Assembly (NCBI GenBank): GCA_001830245.1 | Contig: MIDV01000053.1 | Coordinates: 10,900-51,466 of the forward strand | Reading direction: 5' to 3' | Source: Lysobacterales bacterium RIFOXYA1_FULL_69_10 | GTDB lineage: Bacteria > Pseudomonadota > Gammaproteobacteria > Xanthomonadales > Xanthomonadaceae | Length of the DNA stretch: 40,567 nucleotides | Part shown: one piece after another, positions 17,956 to 28,646 of the stretch | How the letters are laid out: each line of letters begins with the position of its first letter | How positions within the stretch are numbered: the stretch's first letter is position 1 | Made by a program: the position numbers and the translations under genes | Notes under the pieces: model-generated | The model's input: the letters and a program-made list of their open reading frames with translations, nothing else | Told to the model about the DNA's origin: nothing | Database searches by the model: none

Positions 17956-19617
17956 TCAGTCCAGGCGTGCGTACGCGGGGAGGGTCAGGAAGTCGGCGAG
18001 CTCGTCGGCATGGGTGAGGCGGTCGAGCATCCCGATCGCTTCGTTGATGCGGCTGGCGCCGGGCAGGTTCAGGCGATCGGCGAGCTTGCTGGGCAGGCCG
18101 ATCAGTGCGCGGTCCAGCAGGGCGAAGTCGACCGGCGTACCGTCGTCCAGGTGCAGGCCGGGCTCGTACGGTGCCGTGCCGCTGCGGCTGGAGTGGTGCA
18201 ACCACTGCCAAAGCTGCGCACGCGCGATCTCGGCGGTGGCGGCGTCTTCCATCAGCCAGTGGATCGGCACGCAGCCGTGGCCGTCGAGCCACGCGGCCAG
18301 GTAGCGCACGCAGACCTCGACGTTGTCCTCGAAGCCGCGGCGGGTGATCGTCCCGCGCGGCACCGCCAGCAGGTCGGCGGCGGTGACGTGCACCTCGTCG
18401 CGGGTGACGTGGTGCTGGTGCGGGCCGGGCATGCGTTCGTCGAACACCGCGCGCGCCAGCGGGATCAGCGCCGGGTGCGCCACCCATGTGCCGTCGTGGC
18501 CGGCGGTGACTTCGCGCAGCTTGTCGGCGCGCACCTTGGCCAAGGCGGCATCGTTGGCGGCGGCGTCGCCGCTGATCGGGATCTGCGCGGCCATGCCGCC
18601 CATCGCGTGCGCACCACGGCGGTGGCAGGTCTGCACCAGTAGTTCGGAGTAGGCGCGCAGGAACGGCTGGTCCATCGTCACCTGGCCGCGCTCGGGCAGG
18701 ACCCGGCCACGGTGCGTGCGCAGCGTCTTGATCGCGCTGAAGATGTAGTCCCAGCGGCCGCAGTTGAGGCCGACCACGCGGCCGCGCAGCGCGTGCAGGA
18801 TCTCGTCCATCTCGAACGCGGCCGGAAGGGTCTCGATCAGCACGGTCACCTTGATGCTGTCGGTGGCCAGCCCCAGCGCGCGCTCGGCATGGGCCAGCGC
18901 GGCGTTCCACAGCTCGGCTTCCTCCATGCATTCGAGCTTGGGCAGGTACAGGTACGGCCCGCGGTCGCGAGTCGCCAGGGCATGGGCGTTGTGGAACAGG
19001 AACAGGCCGGCGTCGAACAGGCTGGCCGAGATCGGCGTGCCGTCCACGACCACGTGCTTCTCGTCCAGGTGCCAGCCGCGCGGGCGCACGATCAGCACCG
19101 CGTGCTCGTCCTGCGGCTTGAGCGTGTAATGGCGGCCCCCGGCGGGCGCCATCCAGTCCAGCGTGCCGGCGACCGCGCGGCGCAGCGCGTGCTGTCCGGT
19201 CAGCATGTTGCGCCAGGTCGGGCTGGTGCTGTCCTCGAAGTCGGCCATGTAGCACTGCGCGCCGGAGTTGAGCGCGTTGATGACCATCTTCGGGTCGACC
19301 GGGCCGGTGATCTCCACCCGGCGGTCGAGCAGCGCCTGCGGGATCGGGCCGACCTGCCAATCGCCGTTGCGGATCGCAGCGGTATCGCTACGGAAGTCCG
19401 GCAGCGCGCCGGCATCAAACGCGGCCTGGCGCTGGCGGCGGGCGGCCAGCCGGGCCTGGCGGGTGGCGTCGAAGGCGCGGTGCAGTCCGGTCAGGAAAGA
19501 CATCGCATCCGGCGTCAGCAGGCGCTCCTGCCCGGGCTCGCTGGCCGACACGGTCAGCCCGGCGGGGGCGGTAGCGGCGGAATCGGTGGGCGTAAGGTTC
19601 TGCAGCACGGCCGACAT
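17956..19617 (-). CDS. aceB: malate synthase A
   Basis: GPVDPKMVINALNSGAQCYMADFEDSTSPTW, LIETLPAAFEMDEILHALRGRVVGLNCGRWDYIFS, MGGMAAQIPI. Confidence 0.96.
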   Translation of the reverse strand: MSAVLQNLTPTDSAATAPAGLTVSASEPGQERLLTPDAMSFLTGLHRAFDATRQARLAARRQRQAAFDAGALPDFRSDTAAIRNGDWQVGPIPQALLDRRVEITGPVDPKMVINALNSGAQCYMADFEDSTSPTWRNMLTGQHALRRAVAGTLDWMAPAGGRHYTLKPQDEHAVLIVRPRGWHLDEKHVVVDGTPISASLFDAGLFLFHNAHALATRDRGPYLYLPKLECMEEAELWNAALAHAERALGLATDSIKVTVLIETLPAAFEMDEILHALRGRVVGLNCGRWDYIFSAIKTLRTHRGRVLPERGQVTMDQPFLRAYSELLVQTCHRRGAHAMGGMAAQIPISGDAAANDAALAKVRADKLREVTAGHDGTWVAHPALIPLARAVFDERMPGPHQHHVTRDEVHVTAADLLAVPRGTITRRGFEDNVEVCVRYLAAWLDGHGCVPIHWLMEDAATAEIARAQLWQWLHHSSRSGTAPYEPGLHLDDGTPVDFALLDRALIGLPSKLADRLNLPGASRINEAIGMLDRLTHADELADFLTLPAYARLD

Positions 19618-19660
19618 GCGATGGCTCCTGTGAGGCGGGTCATGACCATGCGGCGCCGTT

Positions 19661-19700
19661 TGGTATTTGACAAACAAGAGTTGTCAATACGTGGTATTTG
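19661..19700. promoter_or_regulatory. Candidate LysR-type operator between divergent aceB and LysR gene: TTGACAA-N7-TTGTCAA within flanking TGGTATTTG direct repeats
   Basis: Perfect 7-bp dyad at 19667-19687, AT-rich island in a divergent intergenic region. Confidence 0.55.
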
Positions 19701-19733
19701 TTCTGCTTATACCTAGATGGAACCCCGCCGGCC

Positions 19734-20690
19734 GTGCCTGCCAGCCACCGCTTCGCCTACAAGGGCGACCGCCTCAAGCCCCTGCGCGCCTTCTGCCAGA
19801 CCGCGCGATTGGGGTCGGTGTCGCGCGCGGCCGAGGCGCTGTTCCTGAGCCAGCCGGCGGTGACGCTGCAATTGCAGGCACTGGAACGCGAGATGGGCCA
19901 GCGCCTGCTGGAGCGCAGTGGACGGCGGCTGGTGCTGACGCCGGAGGGCGAGGCGCTGTACGAGCTTGCCCGGCCGCTGGTGGAGGGGTTCGACGGCCTG
20001 GAAGGCGCCTTCAACGAGCGCCTGCGCGGGATGGACGCGGGCGAGCTCAATGTCGCCGCCGGCAGCTCGACCATCCTCTACCTGCTGCCACGGATCGTGG
20101 AGACGTTCCGCGCCGCCCACCCGGAGGTGCGGCTGAGCCTGCACAACGTCACCGGCGCCGGCGGGCTGGACCTGCTGCGTTCGGACGCGGTCGACCTGGC
20201 GGTGGGCTCGATGCTGGATGTCCCGGCCGACCTCGACTACGCGCCGGTGTTCCGGTTCGACCCGATGCTGATCACGCCGCCCGACCACCCGCTGGCGTCC
20301 AAGCCGGACCTCACGCTGGCCGACCTGTCGCCGTACGGGCTGATCCTGCCGCCGCAGCGGCTGACGACCTACCGGCTGGTGGACCTGGTGTTCCAGCGCA
20401 ACCGGGTGCCGTACACCGTGGCGCTGGAGGTGGGCGGCTGGGAGGTGATCAAGCAGTACGTGGCGATGGGGCTGGGCATCAGCATCGTCACCGCGATCTG
20501 CCTGACCGAGGCCGACCGCGCCCGGCTGGCGGCGCGTTCATTGGCCGAGTACTTCCCGTCGCGCAGCTACGGCGTGGTGGTGCGCAAGGGCAAGTACCTG
20601 AGCCCGCAGGCGCGGGCCTTCAGCGAGCTGATCCAGCCGGCGCTGTTCGAGCGCGCAGGCTACGACGACACCGGGCAATCGCAGCGTTGA
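19734..20690 (+). CDS. LysR-family transcriptional regulator (CysB-like)
   Basis: LKPLRAFCQTARLGSVSRAAEALFLSQPAVTLQLQALEREMGQRLLERSGRRLVLTPEGE HTH plus substrate-binding domain; GTG start preferred (TTG 19698 alternative). Confidence 0.9.
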   Translation: MPASHRFAYKGDRLKPLRAFCQTARLGSVSRAAEALFLSQPAVTLQLQALEREMGQRLLERSGRRLVLTPEGEALYELARPLVEGFDGLEGAFNERLRGMDAGELNVAAGSSTILYLLPRIVETFRAAHPEVRLSLHNVTGAGGLDLLRSDAVDLAVGSMLDVPADLDYAPVFRFDPMLITPPDHPLASKPDLTLADLSPYGLILPPQRLTTYRLVDLVFQRNRVPYTVALEVGGWEVIKQYVAMGLGISIVTAICLTEADRARLAARSLAEYFPSRSYGVVVRKGKYLSPQARAFSELIQPALFERAGYDDTGQSQR

Positions 20691-20705
20691 CCGCGGCCCG
20701 GCGCC

Positions 20706-22103
20706 TTACCGCCGCAACCGCCGCTGCGTGCGCATCGAACGCCGCAGGAAAAAGCCGAGCACCGTGCCCAGCTCCTGCATCATCAGCGCGTAGCGCATCG
20801 GCGTGAACAGCACGGCCTTGCCGAGCATCGCCCAGCGGCCGCGCGGCGTCACCGCAAGCAGCACGCCCCACGCGGCAACACACTCGGCGGCGACCACCGC
20901 GGCCAGCCATTGCCACTGGCCCAGTGCCACCAGCGACAGCAGGCCGATCGGGAACACCACCTTCTCCACCGCGGCGAAGAACAGCGCCCAGCCGATCGGG
21001 CGGCCGTGCTGGCGCGTCAGGCGCTCGCCGAACGGCTGCCGGTAGGCCTCGGCCACGCGGCGCAGCTCACGCCAGTCCGGCGAGTGGCGCTGCCCGCGCC
21101 GGCGCCAGCGCTCCCACCACTGGCGCGGCCAGCGCAGCGGCGTGCGCATCAGGCTGTCGAAGTCGTGGCAGGCCTGCAGGAACGCGAGCGTGTCGTGGCG
21201 CGCATGCGCCGGCAGCTGCAGCACGTCGCCGTAGACGGCGCGCACCTGCACCTCGGCAAGCTGCACGTTGCGGTAGCCGACGTTGTTGAGCGCGAAGCCG
21301 ATGAACAGGTCCGGCAGGCCGGTGAGGTCGTCGCCGAAGACGGGTTCGTAGCGGTCGAAAACGTCCTTGAGGTAGCGCCGCCGGTAGGCGACCGCACAGC
21401 CGGGCGGGTGCGCTACGCCGCCCAGCAGCGCCATCAGCCCGCGGTTGAGGAAGCGCTGCTGGAACCCGCTCACGGTCTCGCGATAGGCATTGCCCGCCCA
21501 CCACAGCAGGCGGTGCACGGGGTCCTCGTGCAGCAGCGGGTCGCGGTACCCGTCGGCACCGACCCAGCGCCGGAACTCGGGCATGGCCGCCCAGGCCCGG
21601 CGGTCGCTGGCGCGCATCGGCCACACCGTGCCGGTGGCGCTGGCGATCCCCGCCCCCTGGTAGAGCTCGTGCACGCAGCGCTCGATGTAGTCGGGCGACT
21701 CCAGCACCGTCTCGCCGTCGAGCGCGAACAGGACGTCGCAGTCCAGCTCGCGCGCCTGGCGCTTGAGCGTGGGCGCGCGGCCGATCGACCACATCCGCTC
21801 CACCACCACCAGCGGCATGCCGTTGGCGCGGGAAAACTCGCGCGCGATCTGCACGGTGTGGTCGCGGCCGGCACCGCCGTCGTCGATCAGCAGCACCTGG
21901 CGCGGACGCAGGGTCTGCCGCTGCAGCGCGGCCAGGCAGTAGGCGATGCTGTGCTGGTGGCGGTCGGCGTGGATGACCACGTCCACGCTGGCGTCCTGCC
22001 AGCGCTCGGCCGGGGTCGGCACGGTCGGGTCCGGGCCGCGCCAGAAGCCGAATACACTGAGCAGTGCGTTGGGATTAAGCGCGAACAGCGACGGCGTGCC
22101 CAT
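20706..22103 (-). CDS. family 2 glycosyltransferase, membrane-anchored
   Basis: VDVVIHADRHQHSIAYCLAALQRQTLRPRQVLLIDDGGAGRD, DVLFALDGETVL; C-terminal TM segments. Confidence 0.85.
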   Translation of the reverse strand: MGTPSLFALNPNALLSVFGFWRGPDPTVPTPAERWQDASVDVVIHADRHQHSIAYCLAALQRQTLRPRQVLLIDDGGAGRDHTVQIAREFSRANGMPLVVVERMWSIGRAPTLKRQARELDCDVLFALDGETVLESPDYIERCVHELYQGAGIASATGTVWPMRASDRRAWAAMPEFRRWVGADGYRDPLLHEDPVHRLLWWAGNAYRETVSGFQQRFLNRGLMALLGGVAHPPGCAVAYRRRYLKDVFDRYEPVFGDDLTGLPDLFIGFALNNVGYRNVQLAEVQVRAVYGDVLQLPAHARHDTLAFLQACHDFDSLMRTPLRWPRQWWERWRRRGQRHSPDWRELRRVAEAYRQPFGERLTRQHGRPIGWALFFAAVEKVVFPIGLLSLVALGQWQWLAAVVAAECVAAWGVLLAVTPRGRWAMLGKAVLFTPMRYALMMQELGTVLGFFLRRSMRTQRRLRR

Positions 22104-22362
22104 GGCGCGCGGCTCCTGTCATGGCGCTGCGGCGTTGGCTGGCGCAACGGGCATGGCGCCCGTGCGCGGTCGCGCCGATGTCTGCGGTCGTGGCCGCGAC
22201 TGCCTGCACTGATCCCCCTTTGCCGCGCTGGGCTCCATCCCGGACGGCGGGGCCCGTCGAAGCGGGCACCGCCGAAGTGAGAACTGACGCGCAAAAAACA
22301 TGCCAACCCGGCCGCACCGGGGACGGGCGGTGCGGGTGGGCGGATGGCCGGTCGTACCCGAT

Positions 22363-22447
22363 CGCAGGATGGGTTGAGCGAAGGGACACCCATCGCGTCG
22401 ATGGCAGTGGTTGATGGGTATCGCCTTGCTCCACCTATCCTGCGGCG
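22363..22447. repeat. Inverted repeat CGCAGGATGGGTTGAGCGAAGGGACACCCATC ... GATGGGTATCGCCTTGCTCCACCTATCCTGCGG
   Basis: Opposed arms read directly; related to 5131-5243. Confidence 0.75.
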
Positions 22448-22494
22448 CCGCCGGGGCTGCCCCTCTGCGGCAGAACCCGCCGGGCCATGCCCGA

Positions 22495-23139
22495 TCAGGG
22501 CGTGCCGTGGTACTTGCCCTGCCAGGGTCGGTACCAGTCGCGGATGCGCGCTAGGTCGGCGTCCATGTCGTCGGTCAGTTCGAACGGCGTACCGATGCCA
22601 ATGACCTTGTCGGGGTAGTGGAAGTACGCCGGCAACACCGGCACCCCGGCGGCGCGGGCGATCTTCCAGAAACCCGGCTTCCAGCGCTCCACCAGCCGGC
22701 GCGTGCCCTCAGGCGCCAGCCCGAACCACAGCCGGTCGGCGGCCATGATCATTTCCGCGGCCTGCTCGACCACACCGTGCGCGGCGCTGCGGTCCACCGG
22801 GATCACGCCGAAGCGCCGCAACAGCGCGCCCAGCACCGGCACCCGGAACAGCGAATCCTTGCCCAGGATCTTGATGTCCAGGCCCAGCGCCATCTTGGCG
22901 GCGAAGCCCCAGATGCCGTCCCAGTTGGTCGAGTGCGGCGCGCCGATCAGCACCACCTTGGGCAGGTCGGGGAACGCGCCGACCATGCGCCAGCCGCCCA
23001 GCCGCAGCACCGTCCGGCCGATCCAGCGGGAGAACGGGTTGGGCGGGACGCGGGGTGCCTGCGGCGGCAGCGGCAGCACGCGCGGGCCGCCGGGCGGGTG
23101 CAGGGGTGCGTTCTCCACCGGTGCGTCCATCAGTCCCAC
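22495..23139 (-). CDS. lysophospholipid acyltransferase family protein (PlsC-like)
   Basis: VVLIGAPHSTNWDGIWGFAAKMAL (HX4D-like), WFGLAPEGTRRLVERWKPGFWKIARAAGVPVLPAYF. Confidence 0.85.
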   Translation of the reverse strand: MGLMDAPVENAPLHPPGGPRVLPLPPQAPRVPPNPFSRWIGRTVLRLGGWRMVGAFPDLPKVVLIGAPHSTNWDGIWGFAAKMALGLDIKILGKDSLFRVPVLGALLRRFGVIPVDRSAAHGVVEQAAEMIMAADRLWFGLAPEGTRRLVERWKPGFWKIARAAGVPVLPAYFHYPDKVIGIGTPFELTDDMDADLARIRDWYRPWQGKYHGTP

Positions 23140-23570
23140 GCCTTCGTGCTGCGGCCGCGCTTGACCGTGCTGCGCTCGCGCTTGGCGCCCAGCCGGCGCT
23201 CGACGGAACCGCGCGTCGGTCGGGTGGCGACGCGCTTCTTGGGTGCGACCAGGCCGGTGGCGATGAAGGCGGCCAGACGCTCGCGCGCGTCCTGTCGGTT
23301 GCGGTCCTGGGTGCGGAAGCGCTGGGCGTTGATCACCAGCACGCCCTCGCCGGTCATGCGGCGGTCGCGTTTGGCCAGCAGCCGAGCCCGCACCGGTTCG
23401 CTCAGCGAGGGCGAGCCTGCGACGTCAAAGCGCAGCTCGACGGCGGTGGCGACTTTGTTGACGTTCTGCCCGCCCGGGCCGGCCGCGCGCACGAACCGTT
23501 CGACCAGTTCGGACTCGGGGATCGACGGAGCGGGAGGCGACGACATCGGCGGCGACGTACGGTGGGGCAT
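23130..23570 (-). CDS. arfB: alternative ribosome-rescue factor / peptidyl-tRNA hydrolase ArfB
   Basis: RAAGPGGQNVNKVATAVELRFDV GGQ domain and basic C-terminal tail. Confidence 0.9.
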   Translation of the reverse strand: MPHRTSPPMSSPPAPSIPESELVERFVRAAGPGGQNVNKVATAVELRFDVAGSPSLSEPVRARLLAKRDRRMTGEGVLVINAQRFRTQDRNRQDARERLAAFIATGLVAPKKRVATRPTRGSVERRLGAKRERSTVKRGRSTKAWD

Positions 23571-23680
23571 GGCGGGGCGCGCATTGTAGGCCCTGCCGCC
23601 AGCAGCGTCGGACATGGCCCGTTGACGCCGGTGCGGGCGGCCGGGAGGATGCGGGCCTCATTCCAGGAAGGAGCTGCACC

Positions 23681-24241
23681 ATGCGTTTGAATATTTCCGC
23701 CCGTCCGCTGCGTTCGCTGGCCTGCGCGCTGGTGCTGGCCGTCGCCGCGCCCGTCGCCTTCGCCGCACCGCCGAGCGACGCCCAGGTCGACGAGCTGATG
23801 GACGTGATGCGGGTCGAGCAGACGCTCGATGCGATGTGGCCGCAGGTGGAGGCCATGCAACAGCAGGCCGCTGCGCAGGCCGCCGCTGGCAAGGACCTGA
23901 CCGCCGAAGAACAGGCCGAGATCCAGTCGATGCTCGACCGCATGATGGCCAACCTGCGCACCACGCTGGCGTGGGACAAGGTGCAGCCGGTGTACCGCGA
24001 TATCTACGCCAGGTCGTTCGACGACCAGGACGTGGCCGCGCTGATCGAGTTCTACCGCAGCGACGCCGGCCAGACCCTGCTCGACAAGATGCCGCAGCTG
24101 ATGCAGAACACGATGGTCGCCACCCAGCAGCTGATGGCGCCGGCGATGCAGCAGATGCAGCAGGAGATCGAGGTGCAGGCCGCCAAGGCTGCTGCCGACA
24201 ACGCCGCCGACAATAGCGACACCGACAACGACGCAAAATAA
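23681..24241 (+). CDS. DUF2059-type periplasmic protein
   Basis: Signal peptide plus VYRDIYARSFDDQDVAALIEFYRSDAGQTLLDKMPQLMQ. Confidence 0.85.
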   Translation: MRLNISARPLRSLACALVLAVAAPVAFAAPPSDAQVDELMDVMRVEQTLDAMWPQVEAMQQQAAAQAAAGKDLTAEEQAEIQSMLDRMMANLRTTLAWDKVQPVYRDIYARSFDDQDVAALIEFYRSDAGQTLLDKMPQLMQNTMVATQQLMAPAMQQMQQEIEVQAAKAAADNAADNSDTDNDAK

Positions 24242-24255
24242 AAAAAACGACCGGG

Positions 24256-24290
24256 CGGCCGGCGCCTCCCTCAGGGCAGGGCGCCGGCCG
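24256..24290. terminator. Bidirectional-looking hairpin terminator CGGCCGGCGCC-N13-GGCGCCGGCCG
   Basis: 11-bp perfect stem between convergent genes; A-tract on left and T-rich on right. Confidence 0.7.
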
Positions 24291-25002
24291 TTTCCGTTTG
24301 TGCGGCCGGGTCGCGGCCTCCGTCGAACAGGTCGAGCGCGCGCTGGAACGGCGCATCCACCGGCGCCATGACCTCAACTACCCCGCCGTGCGCGGGATGC
24401 GCGAACGCCAGCCGCCGCGCATGCAGCAGCATGCGGTGGATGCCCATCGTCCGGAACGTGCGGTTGTGGCGCCCGTCGCCATGGCTGGTGTCGCCGATCA
24501 GGTGGTGGCTGGCGTGCTTGAGGTGGCGGCGGATCTGGCGGAAGCGGCCGGTTTCCGGATGCGCCGACAGCCACGCGTAGCGCGAGGTTCCGAAGCCGGT
24601 CGAAGGCAGCGCCAGCTCGACCGACGCCAGTCGTTCGAACCGCGTCACCGCCGGCTTCTTCAGTGGCTTGCCGGGGCCGCCGTCGAGGTCGTGGTCGATG
24701 GTGAACGCCGCCTCCGGCCAGCCGCGGCACACCGCCCAGTAGTCCTTCTCGACCTCGCGCGACATCAGCACCTTGCCCAGCGCGGAGGCGGTGTCGCGGT
24801 CGAACGCCAGCAGCAGGCAGCCGCTGGTGGCGCGGTCCAGCCGGTGCACCAGGAAGATCGGTTTGCCGAACTGTTCGCGCAGCCGGTCGGCGGCGAAGTC
24901 CGTCTCGCCGCGCGCCAGCGCGCTGTCGTGGACCATCAAGCCGGCAGGCTTGTCGACGACGGCCAGGTAGTCGTCGCGGTAGAGCACGTCGAGTGCCATC
25001 AT
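24271..25002 (-). CDS. truC: tRNA pseudouridine synthase C-like (RluA family)
   Basis: YRDDYLAVVDKPAGLMVHDS, LVHRLDRATSGCLLLAFD, TGRFRQIRRHLKHASHHLIGDTSHGDGRHNR. Confidence 0.88.
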   Translation of the reverse strand: MMALDVLYRDDYLAVVDKPAGLMVHDSALARGETDFAADRLREQFGKPIFLVHRLDRATSGCLLLAFDRDTASALGKVLMSREVEKDYWAVCRGWPEAAFTIDHDLDGGPGKPLKKPAVTRFERLASVELALPSTGFGTSRYAWLSAHPETGRFRQIRRHLKHASHHLIGDTSHGDGRHNRTFRTMGIHRMLLHARRLAFAHPAHGGVVEVMAPVDAPFQRALDLFDGGRDPAAQTETAGALP

Positions 25003-25031
25003 GGCGCCACCCGAGCGGCTGTTGCATCAAC

Positions 25032-25111
25032 TGTAGGAGCGGCTTCAGCCGCGATCCGGCAGTGGAGCGACTTTCGGCAACCAGGGATCGCGGCTGAAGC
25101 CGCTCCTACAA
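25032..25111. repeat. BIME-like type A pair (TGTAGGAGCGGCTTCAGCCGCGATC inverted)
   Basis: Arms read directly in both orientations. Confidence 0.9.
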
Positions 25112-25123
25112 CGAGCACTACGA

Positions 25124-26797
25124 TCACCGCCGCGGCCACGCCGCCAGCAGCGCCCACAGCCCGCCCAGCCCGGCGATCCAAGCCGACGCCGGGATCGACC
25201 ACAGCGACGGCCCGCCCGCCTCCAGCCCGTACAGCACGGCGGCGACGATCAGCAGCCCGGTGCCCAGGATCGCGGCGACGGTGCGCTTCTGTGCCTCGCG
25301 CACGCTGCGCGTCAGTTGCGCCAGGTCGTCCGAGCGCATGCGCAGCTCGTGTCGGCCTTCGACCTGCTGGCTGAGCCAGGCGTGCAGCAGGCGCGGCATC
25401 TCGGGGGCGCGGGTGACGAACTCGGGCAGGCGCTTGCGGAACTCCGCGGCCAGCCGCTGCGGGCTGTAGCGCTCGACCAGGATGCGTTGCAGCACCGGCC
25501 GCGCCACCGCCCAGATGTCCAGCTTCGGGTCCAGCAGTCGGCCGACGCCCTCGATGTTGAGCAGGGTCTTCTGCAGCAGGATGAGCTGCGGCTGCAGGGT
25601 GAGCTCATGGCGCTGCGCGACCTTGAACAGCTTCACCAGCACCTCGGCCAGCGAGATCTCGCTCAGCGGGCGGGTGAAATACGGCTCGCACACCGAACGC
25701 GCGGCGGCTTCGAGTTCATCGATGCGGATGTGCGCCGGCATCCAGCCGGCCTGCACGTGCAGCTCGGCGATGCGGCGGTAGTCGCGGTTGAAGATCGCCA
25801 TGAAGTTCTCGGCGAGGTAGTACTGGTCCTCGTCCGAGAGCTGGCCCATGATCCCGAAATCCAGCGCGATGAAGCGCGGGTTGTCGCGGCGCGCCGGGTC
25901 GCTGTCGACCCAGATGTTGCCGGCGTGGGCGTCGGCGTGGAAGAAGTTGTCGCGGAACACCTGCGTGTAGAACACGCGCACGCCCTTGGCGGCCAGCGCA
26001 CGGCGGTCGATGCCGGCCGCGTCCAGCGCGGCGATGTCGTCGGACGGGATGCCGCGCACGCGCTCCAGCGTCAGCACGCGCTCGCCGGTGTGGCTCCACA
26101 CCACCTCCGGGACGTACAGGTCGTCACTGTTCTGCCAGAAGCGCCGCAGCACGCTGGCGTTGGCGCCTTCGCGCTGCAGGTCCAGCTCCGCGGCCAGGGT
26201 GTGCTCGATCTCGGCCACGACCTCGCGCGGGCGGATCTTGTCGGCGTTGGGATGCGTGCGCTCGACCACGCCGGCCATGGCCTTGAGCAGCGCGACGTCG
26301 GCGGCGATCTGGCGGCGGATGCCGGGGCGCAGCACCTTGACCACCACCTCGCGCGCCGGCGCGGTGGCGGTGGCGGGCAGCACCGCGGCGTGCACCTGGG
26401 CGATCGACGCCGACGCCAGCGGCACGAGGTCGAAATGCTCGAACGCCTCGGCCACCGGCCGGTCCAGCGCATCCTCGACGATGGCGCGCGCGGCGTCGCC
26501 GTCGAAGGGGGCGACGCGGTCCTGCAGCAGCGTGAGTTCCTCGGCGACATCCGGCGGCACCAGGTCCCGGCGGGTGGAGAGGATCTGCCCGAACTTCACG
26601 AAGATCGGCCCCAGTTCCTGCAGCGCCATGCGCAGCCGCGCGCCGCGCGGCATTGCCTCGATCTCGCGCGAGGCCCGCGGCACGAACGGCCTGGCGAGTT
26701 TCAGCCAGCGCTCGGCCGGGGTGTCGTCAGCCAGCGCGTCCAGGCGGTAGCGCAGCAGGACGCGACCGATGCGCCAGCCGCGCAGCGCCGACTTCAT
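25124..26797 (-). CDS. ubiB: ubiquinone biosynthesis kinase-like protein UbiB (AarF/ABC1)
   Basis: [62 protein letters not shown]. Confidence 0.94.
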   Translation of the reverse strand: MKSALRGWRIGRVLLRYRLDALADDTPAERWLKLARPFVPRASREIEAMPRGARLRMALQELGPIFVKFGQILSTRRDLVPPDVAEELTLLQDRVAPFDGDAARAIVEDALDRPVAEAFEHFDLVPLASASIAQVHAAVLPATATAPAREVVVKVLRPGIRRQIAADVALLKAMAGVVERTHPNADKIRPREVVAEIEHTLAAELDLQREGANASVLRRFWQNSDDLYVPEVVWSHTGERVLTLERVRGIPSDDIAALDAAGIDRRALAAKGVRVFYTQVFRDNFFHADAHAGNIWVDSDPARRDNPRFIALDFGIMGQLSDEDQYYLAENFMAIFNRDYRRIAELHVQAGWMPAHIRIDELEAAARSVCEPYFTRPLSEISLAEVLVKLFKVAQRHELTLQPQLILLQKTLLNIEGVGRLLDPKLDIWAVARPVLQRILVERYSPQRLAAEFRKRLPEFVTRAPEMPRLLHAWLSQQVEGRHELRMRSDDLAQLTRSVREAQKRTVAAILGTGLLIVAAVLYGLEAGGPSLWSIPASAWIAGLGGLWALLAAWPRR

Positions 26798-27441
26798 CGC
26801 GGCGCCCCGCCGCCCAGGCGCGCCACGCGCGCGGCCAGCCGCTCGACGTCGTCGCGCACGGCATCGACGTCGTCGTGGAAGGCGTTGAGCTCGGCGCGGC
26901 CGACCACGTCGCGCGACTCCTCTGTGACGTACTCGGCGGCATTGGTGGCGAACGCCGAGCCGGCGCTGCGCGCATGCCGCAGCGCACCGGCCACCGCCTG
27001 CGCCACCTGCACACCGATGACGTCGCCCATCACCGCCACGAACGGCTGCTGCCAGTCGGGATCGAAGCGTTCGGCCATGCGCTGCAGGCGGCGCGCGAGG
27101 TCGGCGTCGCCCTCGATGCGCAGCTGGCCGACGGGTGCGGCCTTGTCGTCCCGCAGGAAGGGCAACTGCGACAGCAGGCCGCCGATGGTGCTGCGCACCG
27201 AGAGGTCGGGTGTCTGCGCGTCGGGGACCGGGCCGACTTCGAGCCGGTCGCCGGCCACGCGCACCTGCAACGCCAGCGGGGGTGAGGCCAGCCGCAGCGC
27301 GACGGTGCGGCCGTCAAGCGCGCGCAGGCTGTCGCGGGTGTCCGGGTCCAGCGCCAGCGCGCGGTTGAGCGCGGCCTGAAGCGCGCGGCCGGCCAGCGGC
27401 TTGAGTGCATCCAGCGGCGTCGACGGGGGGGTGTTGGTCAT
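26794..27441 (-). CDS. ubiJ: SCP2-type ubiquinone biosynthesis protein UbiJ
   Basis: [32 protein letters not shown]...; 4-nt overlap with ubiB. Confidence 0.8.
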   Translation of the reverse strand: MTNTPPSTPLDALKPLAGRALQAALNRALALDPDTRDSLRALDGRTVALRLASPPLALQVRVAGDRLEVGPVPDAQTPDLSVRSTIGGLLSQLPFLRDDKAAPVGQLRIEGDADLARRLQRMAERFDPDWQQPFVAVMGDVIGVQVAQAVAGALRHARSAGSAFATNAAEYVTEESRDVVGRAELNAFHDDVDAVRDDVERLAARVARLGGGAPR

Positions 27442-27526
27442 GGGCGGCATTCTAGCGGGGCGCGTTGCGGGCCCCCGTCATGGGCACGGGGCCGCCTGGC
27501 GGCCTCCGCCATGGAGAAGGGCCGCT

Positions 27527-28525
27527 TCAGTGCCCCGCATGCCACGACGCACGCAAGCGCATCAGTCCTTCCTCGAACGACACCCGCGGCACGTAGCCGA
27601 AGTCGCGCGTCGCCGGCGCCATGTCGTACCAGTGCGGCGTCACCAGCTGCTCGGCAAGGAACCGCGTCAAGGGCGGCTCACCCTCGAGCGGCAGCAGCGA
27701 CCACAGGCCCTCGCACGCCGCGCCGATCGCGTAGGCAAGCGGGAACGGCAGGGTCCTGTCGACGGTCGGCGCATCCACGGCCGCCAGCAGGCGGTTGAGC
27801 GTTTCGCGCATCGTCAGCGGCTCGCCGTTGCTGATGAAGTACGCGCGCCCCGCGCACGCCGCGCCCGGTGCGAGGTGCTCGAACGCATCGAAGTGCGCCT
27901 GAGCGGCGTTGTCGATGTAGGTGGTGTCGACGCGGTTGTCGCCGTCGCCCACCAGCCGCAGGCGTCCGGCGCGCGCACGCTGCACCAGCCGCGGCAGCAG
28001 CTGGTTGTCGCCGGGGCCCCAGATCAGCCGCGGTCGCAGTGCGACGGTGGCAAGCGTGGCGTCGTTGGCGGCCAGCACTTCGCGCTCGGCTATCGCCTTG
28101 GTGGCCGCGTACGGCGCCTTGAAGCCCTCGCCGTAGGGCACGGTGTCGGCGGTGCCGCCTTCGACGGGATGCGTGGCGCGGTGGGTGACGCTGGGGGTGG
28201 AGGTATAGACGAGCCGCGCGATGCCATGTTCGCGGCAGGCGGCGATGACGTTGCGCGTGCCGACCACGTTGGCGCGGTGGTAGTCGTCGTACGGCCCCCA
28301 CGCCCCGGCCTTCGCCGCGTTGTGGAACACGGCTTCGCACCCGGCGGCCGCCGCGTGTACGGCGTCGGCATCGGCGAGGTCGCCGCGGTGCTGCGCCACG
28401 CCCAGCGCTTCCAGTTCGGCGTAATGCCCTCGATTGAAGCTGGCGACCTGGTGGCCGCGCTTGACCAGCCCGCGACAGAGCGCCTGCCCGAGGAAGCCAC
28501 CGCCGCCGGTGACGAGGATTTTCAT
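27527..28525 (-). CDS. oleD: NAD(P)-dependent 3-beta-HSD/epimerase family, OleD-like (2-alkyl-3-ketoalkanoate reductase)
   Basis: [27 protein letters not shown] Rossmann motif; [19 protein letters not shown]; adjacent to OleC- and OleB-like genes. Confidence 0.8.
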   Translation of the reverse strand: MKILVTGGGGFLGQALCRGLVKRGHQVASFNRGHYAELEALGVAQHRGDLADADAVHAAAAGCEAVFHNAAKAGAWGPYDDYHRANVVGTRNVIAACREHGIARLVYTSTPSVTHRATHPVEGGTADTVPYGEGFKAPYAATKAIAEREVLAANDATLATVALRPRLIWGPGDNQLLPRLVQRARAGRLRLVGDGDNRVDTTYIDNAAQAHFDAFEHLAPGAACAGRAYFISNGEPLTMRETLNRLLAAVDAPTVDRTLPFPLAYAIGAACEGLWSLLPLEGEPPLTRFLAEQLVTPHWYDMAPATRDFGYVPRVSFEEGLMRLRASWHAGH

Positions 28526-28554
28526 GCGTATTCCTCCGTGCGGTGCCATGCACC

Positions 28555-28635
28555 TGTAGGAGCGGCTTCAGCCGCGATCGGTCGCCGCCGTCGCTTTGCC
28601 GTCTCCACGATTGCGGCTGAAGCCGCTCCTACAAA
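28555..28635. repeat. BIME-like type A pair between oleD and oleC
   Basis: TGTAGGAGCGGCTTCAGCCGCGATC ... GATTGCGGCTGAAGCCGCTCCTACA. Confidence 0.9.
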
Positions 28636-28646
28636 GGTTCCAACGC

